Positions 50,261-59,679 are shown, counted from the first letter of the stretch. The stretch is 64,000 nt of DNA from Nocardia macrotermitis (GCF_009604405.1 NZ_WEGK01000024.1:40244-104243); one strand, 5' to 3'. Notes: generated by a model from the sequence alone, not told the origin. Numbers and translations: made by a program.

Positions 50261-50962
50261 ATGCGCGGATTCCTGATTTTCCTGGTTGTGGTGGTGATTG
50301 CGCTGGTCGCCGGTGATCGGGTGGCGGTTGTGCTGGCGCAGAACGAGATCGGGGACAAGATCGCCGCCGAGTACGGGATGGCGAGTCGGCCGAGTGTGCG
50401 GATCGGCGGGTTTCCCTTCCTGACGCAGGCGGTGGCCGGGAAGTATCACGCCATCGAGGTGCACGCCGGGGATTGGACGGGCGAGAAGATCGCCGTGCAC
50501 GACCTGGACGTCACGCTGACCGATCTGGCCGCGCCGCTGAGCGATGTGCTGCACGGCAATACCGCGAACATGGTGGCGGATTCGGCGTCGGCGACCGCCC
50601 GGGTGCCCTACGAGACGGTGCAGGGTTATGCCCCGTCGGGGGTGAAGTCGATTTCGTACGGCACGGACGGGATGCACGTCACCGGGACGTTCACGGTGGA
50701 GGGGCTGTCGGTGCCGGGCACGGTCGTGGTCACCGTCTCGCCGACCGCGAACGGTATCTCGGTCACCCCGATCTCGGTGCAGTCCGCGGTGGGCGGGCCC
50801 TCGCTGTCGCTGTCGCTGCTGCGCCGGACGCTGACCTTCGTGGTTCCCCTCCAGAAGTTGCCGCTGGGCGCGCGACTCACCGCGATCCAACCCGAGGCCG
50901 ACGGTCTGCACGTCACCGCGGTCGCGCACAACGTGCACCTGTCCGAGGCGTCGGACAAGTAA
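50261..50962 (+). CDS. LmeA-like/DUF2993 protein
   Basis: A 233-residue protein of the DUF2993 family, which in mycobacteria includes LmeA, a phospholipid-binding envelope protein involved in lipoarabinomannan metabolism. The N-terminus is a membrane segment or signal (FLIFLVVVVIALVAGDRVAVVLAQN). The rest is beta-rich: VRIGGFPFLTQAVAGKYHAIEVHAGD is the family's opening block, and LSLSLLRRTLTFVVPLQKLPLGARLTAI a later one. The cargo lipid is not predictable. It lies directly after the TetR gene in the same direction. Confidence 0.83.
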   Translation: MRGFLIFLVVVVIALVAGDRVAVVLAQNEIGDKIAAEYGMASRPSVRIGGFPFLTQAVAGKYHAIEVHAGDWTGEKIAVHDLDVTLTDLAAPLSDVLHGNTANMVADSASATARVPYETVQGYAPSGVKSISYGTDGMHVTGTFTVEGLSVPGTVVVTVSPTANGISVTPISVQSAVGGPSLSLSLLRRTLTFVVPLQKLPLGARLTAIQPEADGLHVTAVAHNVHLSEASDK

Positions 50963-51190
50963 CCGGCTGGTTCCGTGCACCGGACGAGCCCTGATGTCCG
51001 GTCAGCGGGACTCTGTCGCCGAACTGCTGGACGAGTGTCTAAACAGCTGTATCATGCAGATGTCTCCATGGCACGCCGGGCGGGACGCGGGATTCGCGCG
51101 GTCCGCGCGTGCGATGGACCCTCGATCCGAGTTCGTCCCGATCGTCGCGTCCAGCCGCGCGTCGATCCCGATCGTGAAAGCAGTGTGACG
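50963..51190. other. Upstream region of the alcohol dehydrogenase
   Basis: No gene is supported. The interval includes TGTCTA ... TGTATCATGC around 51036-51058, which may be the promoter of the alcohol dehydrogenase gene; I see no strong operator. Confidence 0.35.
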
Positions 51191-52318
51191 ATGAAGACAC
51201 AAGGCGCTCTCCTCTGGGAATTCAACCAGCCCTGGTCGATCGAGGAGATCGAGATCGGCGAGCCGCGCCGCCGCGAGGTGAAGGTGCGGATGGAGGCGGC
51301 CGGCATGTGCCACTCCGACCATCACCTGGTCACCGGCGGTATTCCGATGGCAGGTTTCCCGGTGCTGGGCGGGCACGAGGGTGCCGGTGTGATCGAAGAG
51401 GTCGGGCCGGACGTGGAGGATCTCGCGGTCGGCGACCACGTCGTGCTGTCGTTCATCCCGTCGTGCGGTAAGTGCCCGTCGTGTCAGGCCGGTCTGCGCA
51501 ACCTGTGCGATCTGGGTGCGCTGCTGCTGGCCGGTACCTCGGTCAGCGACGGCACGCACCGGGTCACCGCGCGCGGTAAGGACGTCTTCCCGATGACGCT
51601 GCTGGGCACGTTCGCGCCGTATGCGGTGGTGCATCAGAGCTCGGTGGTGAAGATCGATCCGTCGGTCCCGTTCGAGGTCGCCTGCCTGGTCGGCTGCGGT
51701 GTCACCACCGGCTACGGCTCGGCCACCCGCGCCGCGGACATCCGTCCCGGTGAGGACGTCGCGGTCATCGGCATCGGCGGCCTGGGCATCGCGGCCCTGC
51801 AGGGCGCGGTGCACTGCGGCGCGCGCTACATCTTCGCGGTCGACCCGGTCGAGTGGAAACGCGAGCAGGCGTTGAAGTTCGGCGCCACCCACGCCTACGC
51901 CACCATCGAGGAAGCCACCGCCGCCTGCGCCGAGATCACCGCGGGCGGAATGGCCAAGAAGGTCGTCGTCACCGTCGGCGAGGCACACGGCCGCGACATC
52001 GACACCTGGCTCGGCATCACCGCCAAGGCCGGCACCTGCGTCGTCACCGCCATGGGCAACCTCGTGGAGAACGAGGCCACCCTGAACCTCGCCATGCTCT
52101 CCCTACTCCAGAAACGCTTGCAGGGCACCATCTTCGGCGGCGGCAACCCCCACTACGACATCCCGCAACTGCTCTCGATGTACAAAGCGGGCAAGCTGAA
52201 CCTCGACGACATGGTCACCCGCCAGTACCGCCTCGACCAGATCAACGAGGGCTACCAGGACATGTTGGACGGCAAGAACATCCGCGGCGTCATCCGCTTC
52301 ACCGACGCGGATCGCTGA
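51191..52318 (+). CDS. NDMA-dependent alcohol dehydrogenase
   Basis: A 375-residue zinc-dependent alcohol dehydrogenase of the NDMA-dependent group linked to mycofactocin in actinobacteria. The catalytic-zinc region is AAGMCHSDHHLVTGG with GGHEGAGVIEEVG. The structural zinc cysteines are CGKCPSCQAGLRNLC, and the cofactor fold has VIGIGGLGIAALQGA. The ATG at 51191 fits the family; the open frame extends 72 codons upstream without similarity. Mycofactocin genes are not in the window. A strong hairpin follows the stop codon. Confidence 0.9.
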   Translation: MKTQGALLWEFNQPWSIEEIEIGEPRRREVKVRMEAAGMCHSDHHLVTGGIPMAGFPVLGGHEGAGVIEEVGPDVEDLAVGDHVVLSFIPSCGKCPSCQAGLRNLCDLGALLLAGTSVSDGTHRVTARGKDVFPMTLLGTFAPYAVVHQSSVVKIDPSVPFEVACLVGCGVTTGYGSATRAADIRPGEDVAVIGIGGLGIAALQGAVHCGARYIFAVDPVEWKREQALKFGATHAYATIEEATAACAEITAGGMAKKVVVTVGEAHGRDIDTWLGITAKAGTCVVTAMGNLVENEATLNLAMLSLLQKRLQGTIFGGGNPHYDIPQLLSMYKAGKLNLDDMVTRQYRLDQINEGYQDMLDGKNIRGVIRFTDADR

Positions 52319-52328
52319 CCGGGACAGG

Positions 52329-52362
52329 GGTTTCCGCCTGCGTCGCGGCGTATGCGGAAACC
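52329..52362. terminator. Hairpin after the alcohol dehydrogenase
   Basis: GGTTTCCGC and GCGGAAACC make a perfect 9-bp stem around 16 bases, ten bases after the alcohol dehydrogenase stop codon. It stands between that gene and the convergent caspase/WD40 gene. Confidence 0.75.
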
Positions 52363-52466
52363 TCTCGGGCGGGTTCGGATGATGGATCGAGCCGTCTCGG
52401 CTGTCGCCGGGTCGCCCATCGCGGCCGACATGCTCGGAAGATCGTTGCTACCGGATATCGGGACGG

Positions 52467-55400
52467 CTATCGGCAAGGATTTCTGTACGTTGCTTCCGGT
52501 AAATATTTCGACCATTCGGGGGGAGTCAGAGTCGAGGCTGAGTCGCGGCAGAGTGCGCTGGTGATTTTGTCGATATCTACGGAACTGGCCGGTGCCGACA
52601 TGTTGCCGGACTCGCCTTGAGACGACCCCAGCGGGTCCGCCCATTCCAGCACCGTGCCATCCGAGCTGATGGTGATCGCAGATGCGATTCCGGCGCGCCG
52701 CACAACCTGAATCGATATGACGGGCCCAGTCCCGGCCATGCGAGTTGCCCCGGACGACCCGGCTGTGCCAGCTGCCGGAATGATGCTGTACGAATCGCCT
52801 AATTCTTCCGACAATCCACCGTTCCGATAACCGGACAGCATCCATTGAGCCGCCAGCGAATCACCGCTGTCGAATAACCGCAAGGCAGTGGTGGCAACAC
52901 GAATCTCGCCCCCCGCTGTTTCACCACCGTTCGAATAATCGATGTCGATATTCAGCTTCGTTTTGTTCCGTGTATCATAACCGGCATATCGCAACTTTCT
53001 CGTTGCGGCATCGACAACCAGAACATCCACCCCCGCGAGTATTGCCAGATCGTTCCGCACCGTGAATTGAATCGTGCGGATGACCGGCCCATCGGGAACA
53101 ACTCCCACGACCCCGAGGTCGCGCTGGGTGCGTTGACCGAGCCACACCTCGCCGACCGCGTCACCGGCCGCGATATACGCGCCATCGGCACTGTATTCGA
53201 CTGCTGTCACCCTCCCCCGCAGTGCGACGGAGGAAGACTGGCCCCGTACTTCGCCCGCGGCGGTGATCGGCAACCGCACGACACCGCTGTCGGTCGCGGC
53301 CGCCAGCTCCGCACCATCGGGCGACCATGCCAGCGAATTCACCACGCGGGCACCCGGCAGGGACGCGATGCGCATCGGAATGCGATCGGCATGCCCGACA
53401 TCCCACAATGTGACTCCATTACGAGTACCGACAGCAAGCCGGGTAGTTCCGGGCTCGAACGCCAGGGCCGTCACTTCCTCCGGAATCGTGGTCGCCGGAT
53501 ATGACCCTGTGCGCGGCTGGGCGCTGTCGAGCACGACAATCGTGCCGTTGCGGTAGGCAACGGCCAGAATCGCGCCGTCGGTGGTGAGCGAAGACATCGC
53601 CGGATCCGGTGCGAGCAGGGTGCGCCGCGGTGCGCCCGCGCTCTGTGCCAACGCTTGGCGCGCTTCGTCGGTCGCCGCGATTCGGTAGCCCGCGAAGGCC
53701 AGCTGCTGACTCAGCGCGGGCTGGGTTTCACGCAACTGGGTGGCGCGGAACGCCGCGAGCCGCGAGGCCGCCACATCACGTTGATGGTTCGCTTGGTTTC
53801 GTGCCCACAGGGCAACGCCGGTGACGGCGGTCAATGCGACTACCAGTACGAGCAGAGTGCCGACGAAGGCGCGCCGCTGGAGTGTCCGGCGGTTTTCGGA
53901 TCGGGTTGCGGCGGTGAGGAATTCGGTGGCGGTGGGGTCGGCTTCGATGGGGTCTCGGTCGGCGGGGATGGCGCGGTCTCGGATGGCGGCCAGTTGGGTG
54001 CCGCGATAGAGGAAGGCGGGGTCGGAGCCGGATTGCCGCCAGATTCGGCTGTCGGCGATGAAACGTTGACTGCGATGCAGCCACTCTCGGTCGGTGTCTA
54101 TCCACTCTCGCAGGCGGGGCCATTCCCGCAGGAGGGCCTCGTGCGAGAGGCGAATGGTGTCGCGGTCGACGGTGATCAGGCGGGCTTCGACCAAGCAGGA
54201 CACCATGTTCCGGGCGGTGTCGGGGTCGATGCCGTGAGTGAGGGTGGCGTGATCGGCGGGTTGGGCGGTGTCGGCGTCGCCGTCCACGCCGACGCGGATC
54301 AGGCGGGGCAGCATCATGCGCAGGGCGTGTCGGCCTGCGGTGTCGGCATCGGTGTAGACGGCTTCGGCGGACTGCCTGATGGCGGAGGCGATTCCGCCGG
54401 TGTCGCGGTAGCCGGCGACCGTGAGCCGGTTGCCGTCGCGGCGAGTCCACGTGGACAGCATGGCGTGCGAGAGCAGGGGCAGAGCTGCGGCTGCCGCGGT
54501 GGAGTCCTGGCCGAGGTCGTTGAGGATGACGTCGGTGAGGCCGTCGGTGAGGGTCCAGCCGTTGCCGCTGGCGGGCTTCTCGATCGCCTCGCGCAGTTCG
54601 GCCCGGGTCATGGGATCGATGAGGATCTGGTGATTGCGCAGTGCCGCAACGAGTTCGGGGTGGGTGGCCGCGTGACCGTAGAAGTCGGCACGTAACGCGG
54701 TCAGCACGAGTACACGTGATGCGGCGTGGGCACGTGGCGCGGCGTCAGCACCTGACGCAACATCAGTACGCGGCCCACCATCAGCACGCGGCGCAGTATC
54801 GACGCGCGGCGCGGCGAGGGCGTTCAACGCGGTGAGGAAGGCGGTGCGATCGGCGCGGGAAGCGCCGAGGGTGAACAGTTCCTCGAGCTGGTCGACGATC
54901 AGGACCAGCGTGCTCTCGGGACGATCTGCGAGGAGTCGATCGGCAAATTCGACGATCTGCTCGGGGTCATGCTCGATCATGTCGCGCGCGTCGGGTGCGT
55001 CGAGGGCGTTGGCCAGACGTTGCAGCGGATCGGCGCCGGGCGTGCATCGACGGATCGGTGAACCCGCCGACTCCGCGAGCCCCGGCAGGCCTCGATCACG
55101 CACTGCTGCAATGAATCCCGCATTCAGCAGCGAGGTTTTGCCCGAGCCGGAGGCGCCGACGAGCACCCGCGGAGCGCCGTCGCGGACCGCCGCCGACATC
55201 TCGGTGAGCAGTACCTCTAGCATCGCGTCACGGCCGAAGAACATGCCCGCGTCCTCGGGACCGAACGACGCCAGCCCGGGATACGGGGAACGCCCCGGAA
55301 CCGGTTCTCGTGCAGGCTCTTCCGACGTCGCGGCGGCCGGGTTCGGAGCGATGACGAGTTCTCCGGAGCGGTCGCCGACATTGATGCGCGGCAGCGGGCC

Positions 55401-56063
55401 CTTCTGGGTTTCGCGGAGCAGACGGTGTAATCCGGAGGCGAGTGTGTTCAAGGTCAGCCAGGCCGGTTCCCGGGGATCACCTTGTTCGAGCAGTCGCAGC
55501 AGGGCTCCGGTGAAGGCGGTGTGGCGTTGGCCGGCCGGCGCCGAGGCCAGGTGTTCCGCGGAAGCGATCAAGGAGCGGCCGTGCGCGCCGCTGGCGAACT
55601 CCCGGATCGAGGCGGTGTCGGCATCCAATGTGGCGATCCCGGAGAAACAGCAGTCCAGGATCACCGCCACCGCCGGTGCCCGGCATCGCTGCACCGCCTG
55701 GGCGAGCGCACCGAACGACAGTGCTTGGTGCGCGGCCAAACCCGGTACCAGTTCACCGGTTTCGACCGCGGCCAAGAACAGTTCACCGCCCGGCCCCCGC
55801 AGACCGTGACCGATGAAATAGACCACAAGCACCGATCGCGCGCGGGCGGCCTCCTCGGCGATCGCCGCGGCCATCGTGCGCGCATCCGGCGGATTCAGGA
55901 CCCCGACCACGTTTTCCGGTGCGGCACCGCATCGTTCGACGAACGCCGCCCGCAGATCGTCGTATGTCCGTGCCACGGTCGGCAGCGGCGGCAGCGCCGC
56001 ATCGGTGTGAGTTGCGGTGGCCAACACCAGGATTCGGACGCCGTCGCCCGACAGGTCGGTCAT
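52467..56063 (-). CDS. Caspase-nSTAND-WD40 effector protein
   Basis: A 1198-residue multidomain protein. Residues 1-245 are a caspase-like (C14) protease with His-86 in VVYFIGHG and Cys-139 in VILDCCFSG. Residues 260-720 are an nSTAND-type NTPase: the SPYPGLASFGPEDAGMFFGRD entry, Walker A GASGSGKT (303-310), and Walker B VLIVDQLEELF (386-396). A membrane helix follows (about 732-753), then WD40-like beta-propeller repeats to about 1150 (VTALAFEPGTTRLAVGT, VNSLAWSPDGAELAAAT, VTAVEYSADGAYIAAGD). The STAND domain carries an insertion of 6-residue repeats. The start overlaps the EACC1 stop (ATGA). The architecture is that of a trigger-and-kill protein: the propeller senses, the NTPase switches, the protease acts. 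The WD40 end is weak and may not be complete. Confidence 0.88.
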   Translation of the reverse strand: MTDLSGDGVRILVLATATHTDAALPPLPTVARTYDDLRAAFVERCGAAPENVVGVLNPPDARTMAAAIAEEAARARSVLVVYFIGHGLRGPGGELFLAAVETGELVPGLAAHQALSFGALAQAVQRCRAPAVAVILDCCFSGIATLDADTASIREFASGAHGRSLIASAEHLASAPAGQRHTAFTGALLRLLEQGDPREPAWLTLNTLASGLHRLLRETQKGPLPRINVGDRSGELVIAPNPAAATSEEPAREPVPGRSPYPGLASFGPEDAGMFFGRDAMLEVLLTEMSAAVRDGAPRVLVGASGSGKTSLLNAGFIAAVRDRGLPGLAESAGSPIRRCTPGADPLQRLANALDAPDARDMIEHDPEQIVEFADRLLADRPESTLVLIVDQLEELFTLGASRADRTAFLTALNALAAPRVDTAPRADGGPRTDVASGADAAPRAHAASRVLVLTALRADFYGHAATHPELVAALRNHQILIDPMTRAELREAIEKPASGNGWTLTDGLTDVILNDLGQDSTAAAAALPLLSHAMLSTWTRRDGNRLTVAGYRDTGGIASAIRQSAEAVYTDADTAGRHALRMMLPRLIRVGVDGDADTAQPADHATLTHGIDPDTARNMVSCLVEARLITVDRDTIRLSHEALLREWPRLREWIDTDREWLHRSQRFIADSRIWRQSGSDPAFLYRGTQLAAIRDRAIPADRDPIEADPTATEFLTAATRSENRRTLQRRAFVGTLLVLVVALTAVTGVALWARNQANHQRDVAASRLAAFRATQLRETQPALSQQLAFAGYRIAATDEARQALAQSAGAPRRTLLAPDPAMSSLTTDGAILAVAYRNGTIVVLDSAQPRTGSYPATTIPEEVTALAFEPGTTRLAVGTRNGVTLWDVGHADRIPMRIASLPGARVVNSLAWSPDGAELAAATDSGVVRLPITAAGEVRGQSSSVALRGRVTAVEYSADGAYIAAGDAVGEVWLGQRTQRDLGVVGVVPDGPVIRTIQFTVRNDLAILAGVDVLVVDAATRKLRYAGYDTRNKTKLNIDIDYSNGGETAGGEIRVATTALRLFDSGDSLAAQWMLSGYRNGGLSEELGDSYSIIPAAGTAGSSGATRMAGTGPVISIQVVRRAGIASAITISSDGTVLEWADPLGSSQGESGNMSAPASSVDIDKITSALCRDSASTLTPPEWSKYLPEATYRNPCR
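54724..54815. repeat. 18-bp repeat within the STAND domain
   Basis: Five imperfect 18-bp units, coding for 6-residue repeats (APRVDT, PRADGG, PRTDVA, SGADAA, PRAHAA) at residues 418-449, just after the Walker B region. The period keeps the frame. It looks like a slippage insertion in a surface loop. Confidence 0.75.
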
Positions 56064-56458
56064 CGGTCGAGTGGTGGCCGCTGCTCCGGATCGAGGGTGT
56101 GCAGCAGCGTGGTGGTCAGTTCCTGCAAACCTTCGGAGTCCAGGGAACTGACCCCGCGCGCATCCAGATCCACGGTCTTTCCGTCCTCGCCCCGCACCGA
56201 GATCCGCACGCTCGCACGCCGACTCCGCAACCAGGCGATGATCATGCTCGCGGTCACTGCCGCCGCACCGCCGGGCGCGAGCACGATCTGCAGCGCCTCG
56301 AGCGTGGGCCCCATCGCCTCGGGGCCCGGCGGTCTCGATTGCGGGTGCACACAACCACGCAGCTCATCGGTATCGGAGAGATACTCGTCCAGGTCGCGCA
56401 GTTCCTCGGGATCGTCGCCAAGGATGAACACCCTCAACCCCCACTTATGATCGGGCAC
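56060..56458 (-). CDS. EACC1-type effector-associated protein
   Basis: A 132-residue protein matching the effector-associated constant component 1 (EACC1) family, which accompanies caspase-like, trypsin-like and other effectors in predicted actinobacterial conflict systems. Hallmarks are LRDLDEYLSDTDELRGCVHPQSRPPGPEAMGPTLEALQIVLAPGGAAAVTASMIIAWLRSRR followed by VRISVRGEDGKTVDLDA. The hydrophobic middle may form a membrane helix. The GTG at 56458 is chosen; a GTG at 56479 is possible. Its stop overlaps the caspase gene start, so the two are coupled. Confidence 0.82.
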   Translation of the reverse strand: MPDHKWGLRVFILGDDPEELRDLDEYLSDTDELRGCVHPQSRPPGPEAMGPTLEALQIVLAPGGAAAVTASMIIAWLRSRRASVRISVRGEDGKTVDLDARGVSSLDSEGLQELTTTLLHTLDPEQRPPLDR

Positions 56459-56697
56459 CGACAGAGCACGGTGCGGCACACCATTTTTCGCATACGTTAC
56501 CTCGGCAGAGTTTCGTGCACGCGGAATCCGCCACCCGAGCTCGGCGGAGTACACGGCTGAGCGCCATTCGTGTGCGGATCGTCGGCGTGCCCACGACCCC
56601 GTGGCTGTGTCATGGGCACCGCTCGCTCGATGACGCGTCACCCAGGGGCTCGACGAACGGGCGAGCGGGACCGTGAACCCGATCCTGCTGCCGACCG
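56459..56697. other. Gap between the P450 and EACC1 genes
   Basis: About 240 bases without a supported gene. AT-rich AAAAATGG near 56484 may belong to the EACC1 promoter or leader. Nothing else stands out. Confidence 0.35.
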
Positions 56698-57918
56698 CTA
56701 CGACGCGACAGTTGTCGGGGCCGAGGGGATTCGGGGGATGGTGAAGGGGAGGGATTCCCAGCCTCGGACTGTGGAGGTGGGGGAGAGGGTGAGGGTGGTG
56801 GGGTCGACTTCCCAGGTGGGGAAGTGGGTGAGGAGTTCTTCGAGGGCGATTCTGGTTTCGAGGCGGGCCAGGGCCGCGCCGAGGCAGAAGTGGGTGCCGA
56901 AGCCGAAGGTGCGGAGGTTGGTCATCTTGCGGTGGATGTCGAAGCGGTCGGGTTCGGACCAGCGGGCCTCGTCGCGGTTGGCGGAGGCGACCAGGAGGGT
57001 GATGGCGCTGCCCGAAGGGATTGTGGTGCCGCGGATTTCGACGTCGGTGGTGACGTAGCGGGCGATCGAGTGGCCGGTGGGTTCGAAGCGCAGGGTTTCT
57101 TCGATGGCGTTCGGGATCAGGCGGGGGTCGGCGACGAGTTCGGCGCGCTGCTCGGGGAAACGGGCAAGTAGCGAGCCCAGCCAGCCGATCAGACGAGCGG
57201 TGGTCTCGTTGCCCGCGCCCGCGACGACCGAGATGTAGGTCAGGATTTCCTCGCGGGTGAGGGTTCGCCGAATCCCTTGCGTGTCTTCGAATTCCGCGTG
57301 CAGCAACTCGGTCATCAGATCGTCCGAGGGATGTTCCGCGCGCCAGTCGATGTACTCCGCGAAGTGGTCGGTATGCGGAATCGCGCGGTCGACCTGCATC
57401 TGCTGACCGGGTTCGGTACGCAGGTCGGCGTCGGCGCGGTCGCGCACGGCCTGCTGATCGGTCTCCGGAATGCCGAGCAACATGCCGATCACCCGCATCG
57501 GCACCTCGTTCGCGAACTCCGTCATCAGATCGAAGTGGTCCAGACCCGCCAGCCGCTCCAGCGACCGCACGCACATCTGCCGGATCTGTGGTTCCAGCGA
57601 CAACACCCGACGCGGCGTGAACACCCGCACCAGCAGCGACCGGTGAATGTCGTGCGCGGGCGGATCCTCCATCAGCAGCGTCCCCGGCGGAATCTCCACC
57701 CCCGCCTTGATGATCTCCAGGATCGGGCCGCGTGAGGAGGAGAACGTCTGCCAGTCCAGGAGCGCCTGATCGATATCGTCATGCCTGCTCAACGCATAGA
57801 AATCATGCTTGTCGTTGTAGTAGACCGGCGCCTCGGCCCGCAGCCGCCGATAGACCGGATACGGATCGGCGGCGATGTCACGATCCCAGGGATCCCAGTA
57901 GACCGGCGCTGTACCCAC
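56698..57918 (-). CDS. Cytochrome P450
   Basis: A 406-residue bacterial cytochrome P450. The I-helix motif is VVAGAGNETTARL, the K-helix ExxR is EETLR, and the heme-binding loop is FGFGTHFCLGAALARLE with the cysteine ligand. The N-terminus (YWDPWDRDIAADPYPVYRRLRAEAPVYYN) fits the CYP steroid/fatty-acid-type group. The GTG start at 57918 has GAGGAG upstream. Redox partners are not adjacent, so substrate and partner are open. Confidence 0.93.
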   Translation of the reverse strand: MGTAPVYWDPWDRDIAADPYPVYRRLRAEAPVYYNDKHDFYALSRHDDIDQALLDWQTFSSSRGPILEIIKAGVEIPPGTLLMEDPPAHDIHRSLLVRVFTPRRVLSLEPQIRQMCVRSLERLAGLDHFDLMTEFANEVPMRVIGMLLGIPETDQQAVRDRADADLRTEPGQQMQVDRAIPHTDHFAEYIDWRAEHPSDDLMTELLHAEFEDTQGIRRTLTREEILTYISVVAGAGNETTARLIGWLGSLLARFPEQRAELVADPRLIPNAIEETLRFEPTGHSIARYVTTDVEIRGTTIPSGSAITLLVASANRDEARWSEPDRFDIHRKMTNLRTFGFGTHFCLGAALARLETRIALEELLTHFPTWEVDPTTLTLSPTSTVRGWESLPFTIPRIPSAPTTVAS

Positions 57919-58045
57919 GTGACACTCCTCTGCTTCTCCGGAGAGGCATTCACTGCTCTCTTCGTCGAGTAACTAAGTTACCATCACTGAAAAGTCGTAG
58001 ATGCAGATTTGAGAGTCATATTCTCACTCGCGCGGGCCCTCCGGC

Positions 58046-58720
58046 TCACTCGGCCGGTGCGGTCGTGATCAGTCGTCTGGTGGAGCGGCGGAACGCCCAG
58101 ATGATCACCAGGACGGTCAATGCCGTCAGTGGAGTGCCCATGGCGATCTTCGCGACGGCCAGGGGGCCGGTCGCGTCGGCGAGATAGAGCCATTGCATCA
58201 CCGCGAAACGGGCCGCGAAGACGAATGTCGCTGCGAGAGTGGCGATATCGTGCGCGAGCAGGGTTGGGCGGTCCGCGCGCCACGGATGCTTGCCGCCGTG
58301 TACGGCGTTCCAGGCGATCCCGGTCAGTGGGCGACGCGCCAGCAGGGAGATCAGTGTGACGATGCCGCAGAGCAGCGCCGCCCAGATCCCGATCACGAAG
58401 AAATCGCTCGCCGACCCGGTCCAAGCCGCGATACCACCGGCGACCGCGACACCCGCCAGACCGCCGACCGCCGAGGACAAACGTTCGCCGCGCTTGATCC
58501 GCCATCCAGTGAGCACCAGGCCGACTCCGAGCGCGACGCCGATCGCGATCGGCAACGCGCAGAAGGCATTTGCGGTGACGAAGGCGATCACCGGCAGCGC
58601 GGTGTACACCATCCCCGAGATCCCGCCCACCCCCTCGAGCAGTGCGGTGTTGAGGTCGACGGCGCGGCCGGGTTCGGCCGGAGCGTGGTCGTCGGTGTTG
58701 TTGCGATCGGTCCTGTTCAT
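58046..58720 (-). CDS. DUF3159 membrane protein
   Basis: A 224-residue integral membrane protein of the actinobacterial DUF3159 family. The signature opening LLEGVGGISGMVYTALPVIAFVTANAFCALPIAIG is clear, followed by about five membrane helices and the conserved RPLTGIAWNAVHGGKHPWRADRP loop. The ATG at 58720 follows GGGGAGAA at good spacing; the open frame continues upstream without similarity. Function unknown. Its neighbour on the other strand is a MerR gene. Confidence 0.85.
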   Translation of the reverse strand: MNRTDRNNTDDHAPAEPGRAVDLNTALLEGVGGISGMVYTALPVIAFVTANAFCALPIAIGVALGVGLVLTGWRIKRGERLSSAVGGLAGVAVAGGIAAWTGSASDFFVIGIWAALLCGIVTLISLLARRPLTGIAWNAVHGGKHPWRADRPTLLAHDIATLAATFVFAARFAVMQWLYLADATGPLAVAKIAMGTPLTALTVLVIIWAFRRSTRRLITTAPAE

Positions 58721-58927
58721 CACGTTCTCCCCGGATCTGTGCGAGCGACGCCTCCAGGAAAAGCCGTGCCGCTGCGGCATACTCAAGCCCGGCGGCGAAT
58801 GATCCGGATCACGTCCGCCACTGTCCCGTGCGGGAGCACTTCACTGTGCCGCGACGGCATGGTTTCTACTGAGGTCCTCGGCGCGACCGCGTCGATACGA
58901 GTCGCTGTCGGAACGAGGTTGCGCGTC

Positions 58928-59671
58928 ATGGCCTGGAGCACCCGGGAGATCGCCGAACTCGCCGGCACCAGCCTGCGAGCGGTCCGGCACTATCACGAGG
59001 TCGGCCTGCTCGACGAGCCCGAACGTCGCGCCAATGGTTACAAGCAGTACGGCGTCGCGCACCTGGTTCGGCTGCTGCGCATCAAACGCCTTGTGGACCT
59101 GGGTTTCTCGCTGTCGCAGATCGCCGCGATGGGCGATGACGACGATCATCCCGAGCAGGCGTTGCGCACCCTCGACGCCGAACTGGCCGCGACGATCGAA
59201 CGCCTGCAACGGGTTCGGGTCGAACTCGGCCTCATCCTGAGCCGCTCCACGCCCACGGATCTGCCGCCCGACTTCGCCCCGGCGGCCGCGGGAGCCGAGA
59301 TGTCCGAGGCGGATCGATCGTTCACGGTGGTCATGACCAGGGTGCTGGGCCCGGAGGGGATGCGGACCTACGCGGATATGTTGCAGCACAACTCCGTCCC
59401 CGCTGCCGCGGCCGAGGAGTTCGGTGCGTTGCCCGCAGACGCCGACGAACGAACCCGCGCCGAACTGGCGCAGCGGTTACTGCCCATGGTCAGCGCGCTG
59501 TTCGCCGAACATCCGGGCCTGAACACGCTGGCGTCGGATGCGCCGCGCGGTGCGCGGTTCGCCGAGCAGACGGTCGCCAAGGCCCTGGTCGACGTCTACA
59601 ACCGCGCCCAACTCGATGTGCTGTACCGCACCCACATCCTGCTCAACACGCCGCCGGACCCCGAGGACTGA
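58928..59671 (+). CDS. MerR-family regulator
   Basis: A 247-residue MerR regulator. The N-terminal HTH reads STREIAELAGTSLRAVRHYHEVGLLDEPERRANGYKQYGVAHLVRLLRIKRLVDLGFSLSQIAAM. A long coiled dimer helix follows, then a 130-residue C-terminal effector domain with no metal-binding cysteines, so it is not a metal sensor. The ATG at 58928 is chosen; the open frame upstream to 58193 overlaps the DUF3159 gene and is not protein. A TGCCG-N3-CGGCA palindrome about 75 bases upstream could be its operator. Confidence 0.87.
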   Translation: MAWSTREIAELAGTSLRAVRHYHEVGLLDEPERRANGYKQYGVAHLVRLLRIKRLVDLGFSLSQIAAMGDDDDHPEQALRTLDAELAATIERLQRVRVELGLILSRSTPTDLPPDFAPAAAGAEMSEADRSFTVVMTRVLGPEGMRTYADMLQHNSVPAAAAEEFGALPADADERTRAELAQRLLPMVSALFAEHPGLNTLASDAPRGARFAEQTVAKALVDVYNRAQLDVLYRTHILLNTPPDPED

Positions 59672-59679
59672 TACGACCG

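Noticed and set aside
58846..58862. Sixth copy of the shared palindrome before the MerR gene at 58928
   Set aside because: TGTGCCG and CGGCA occur, but the arms are almost adjacent and the TACATT end is missing, so the spacing does not match.
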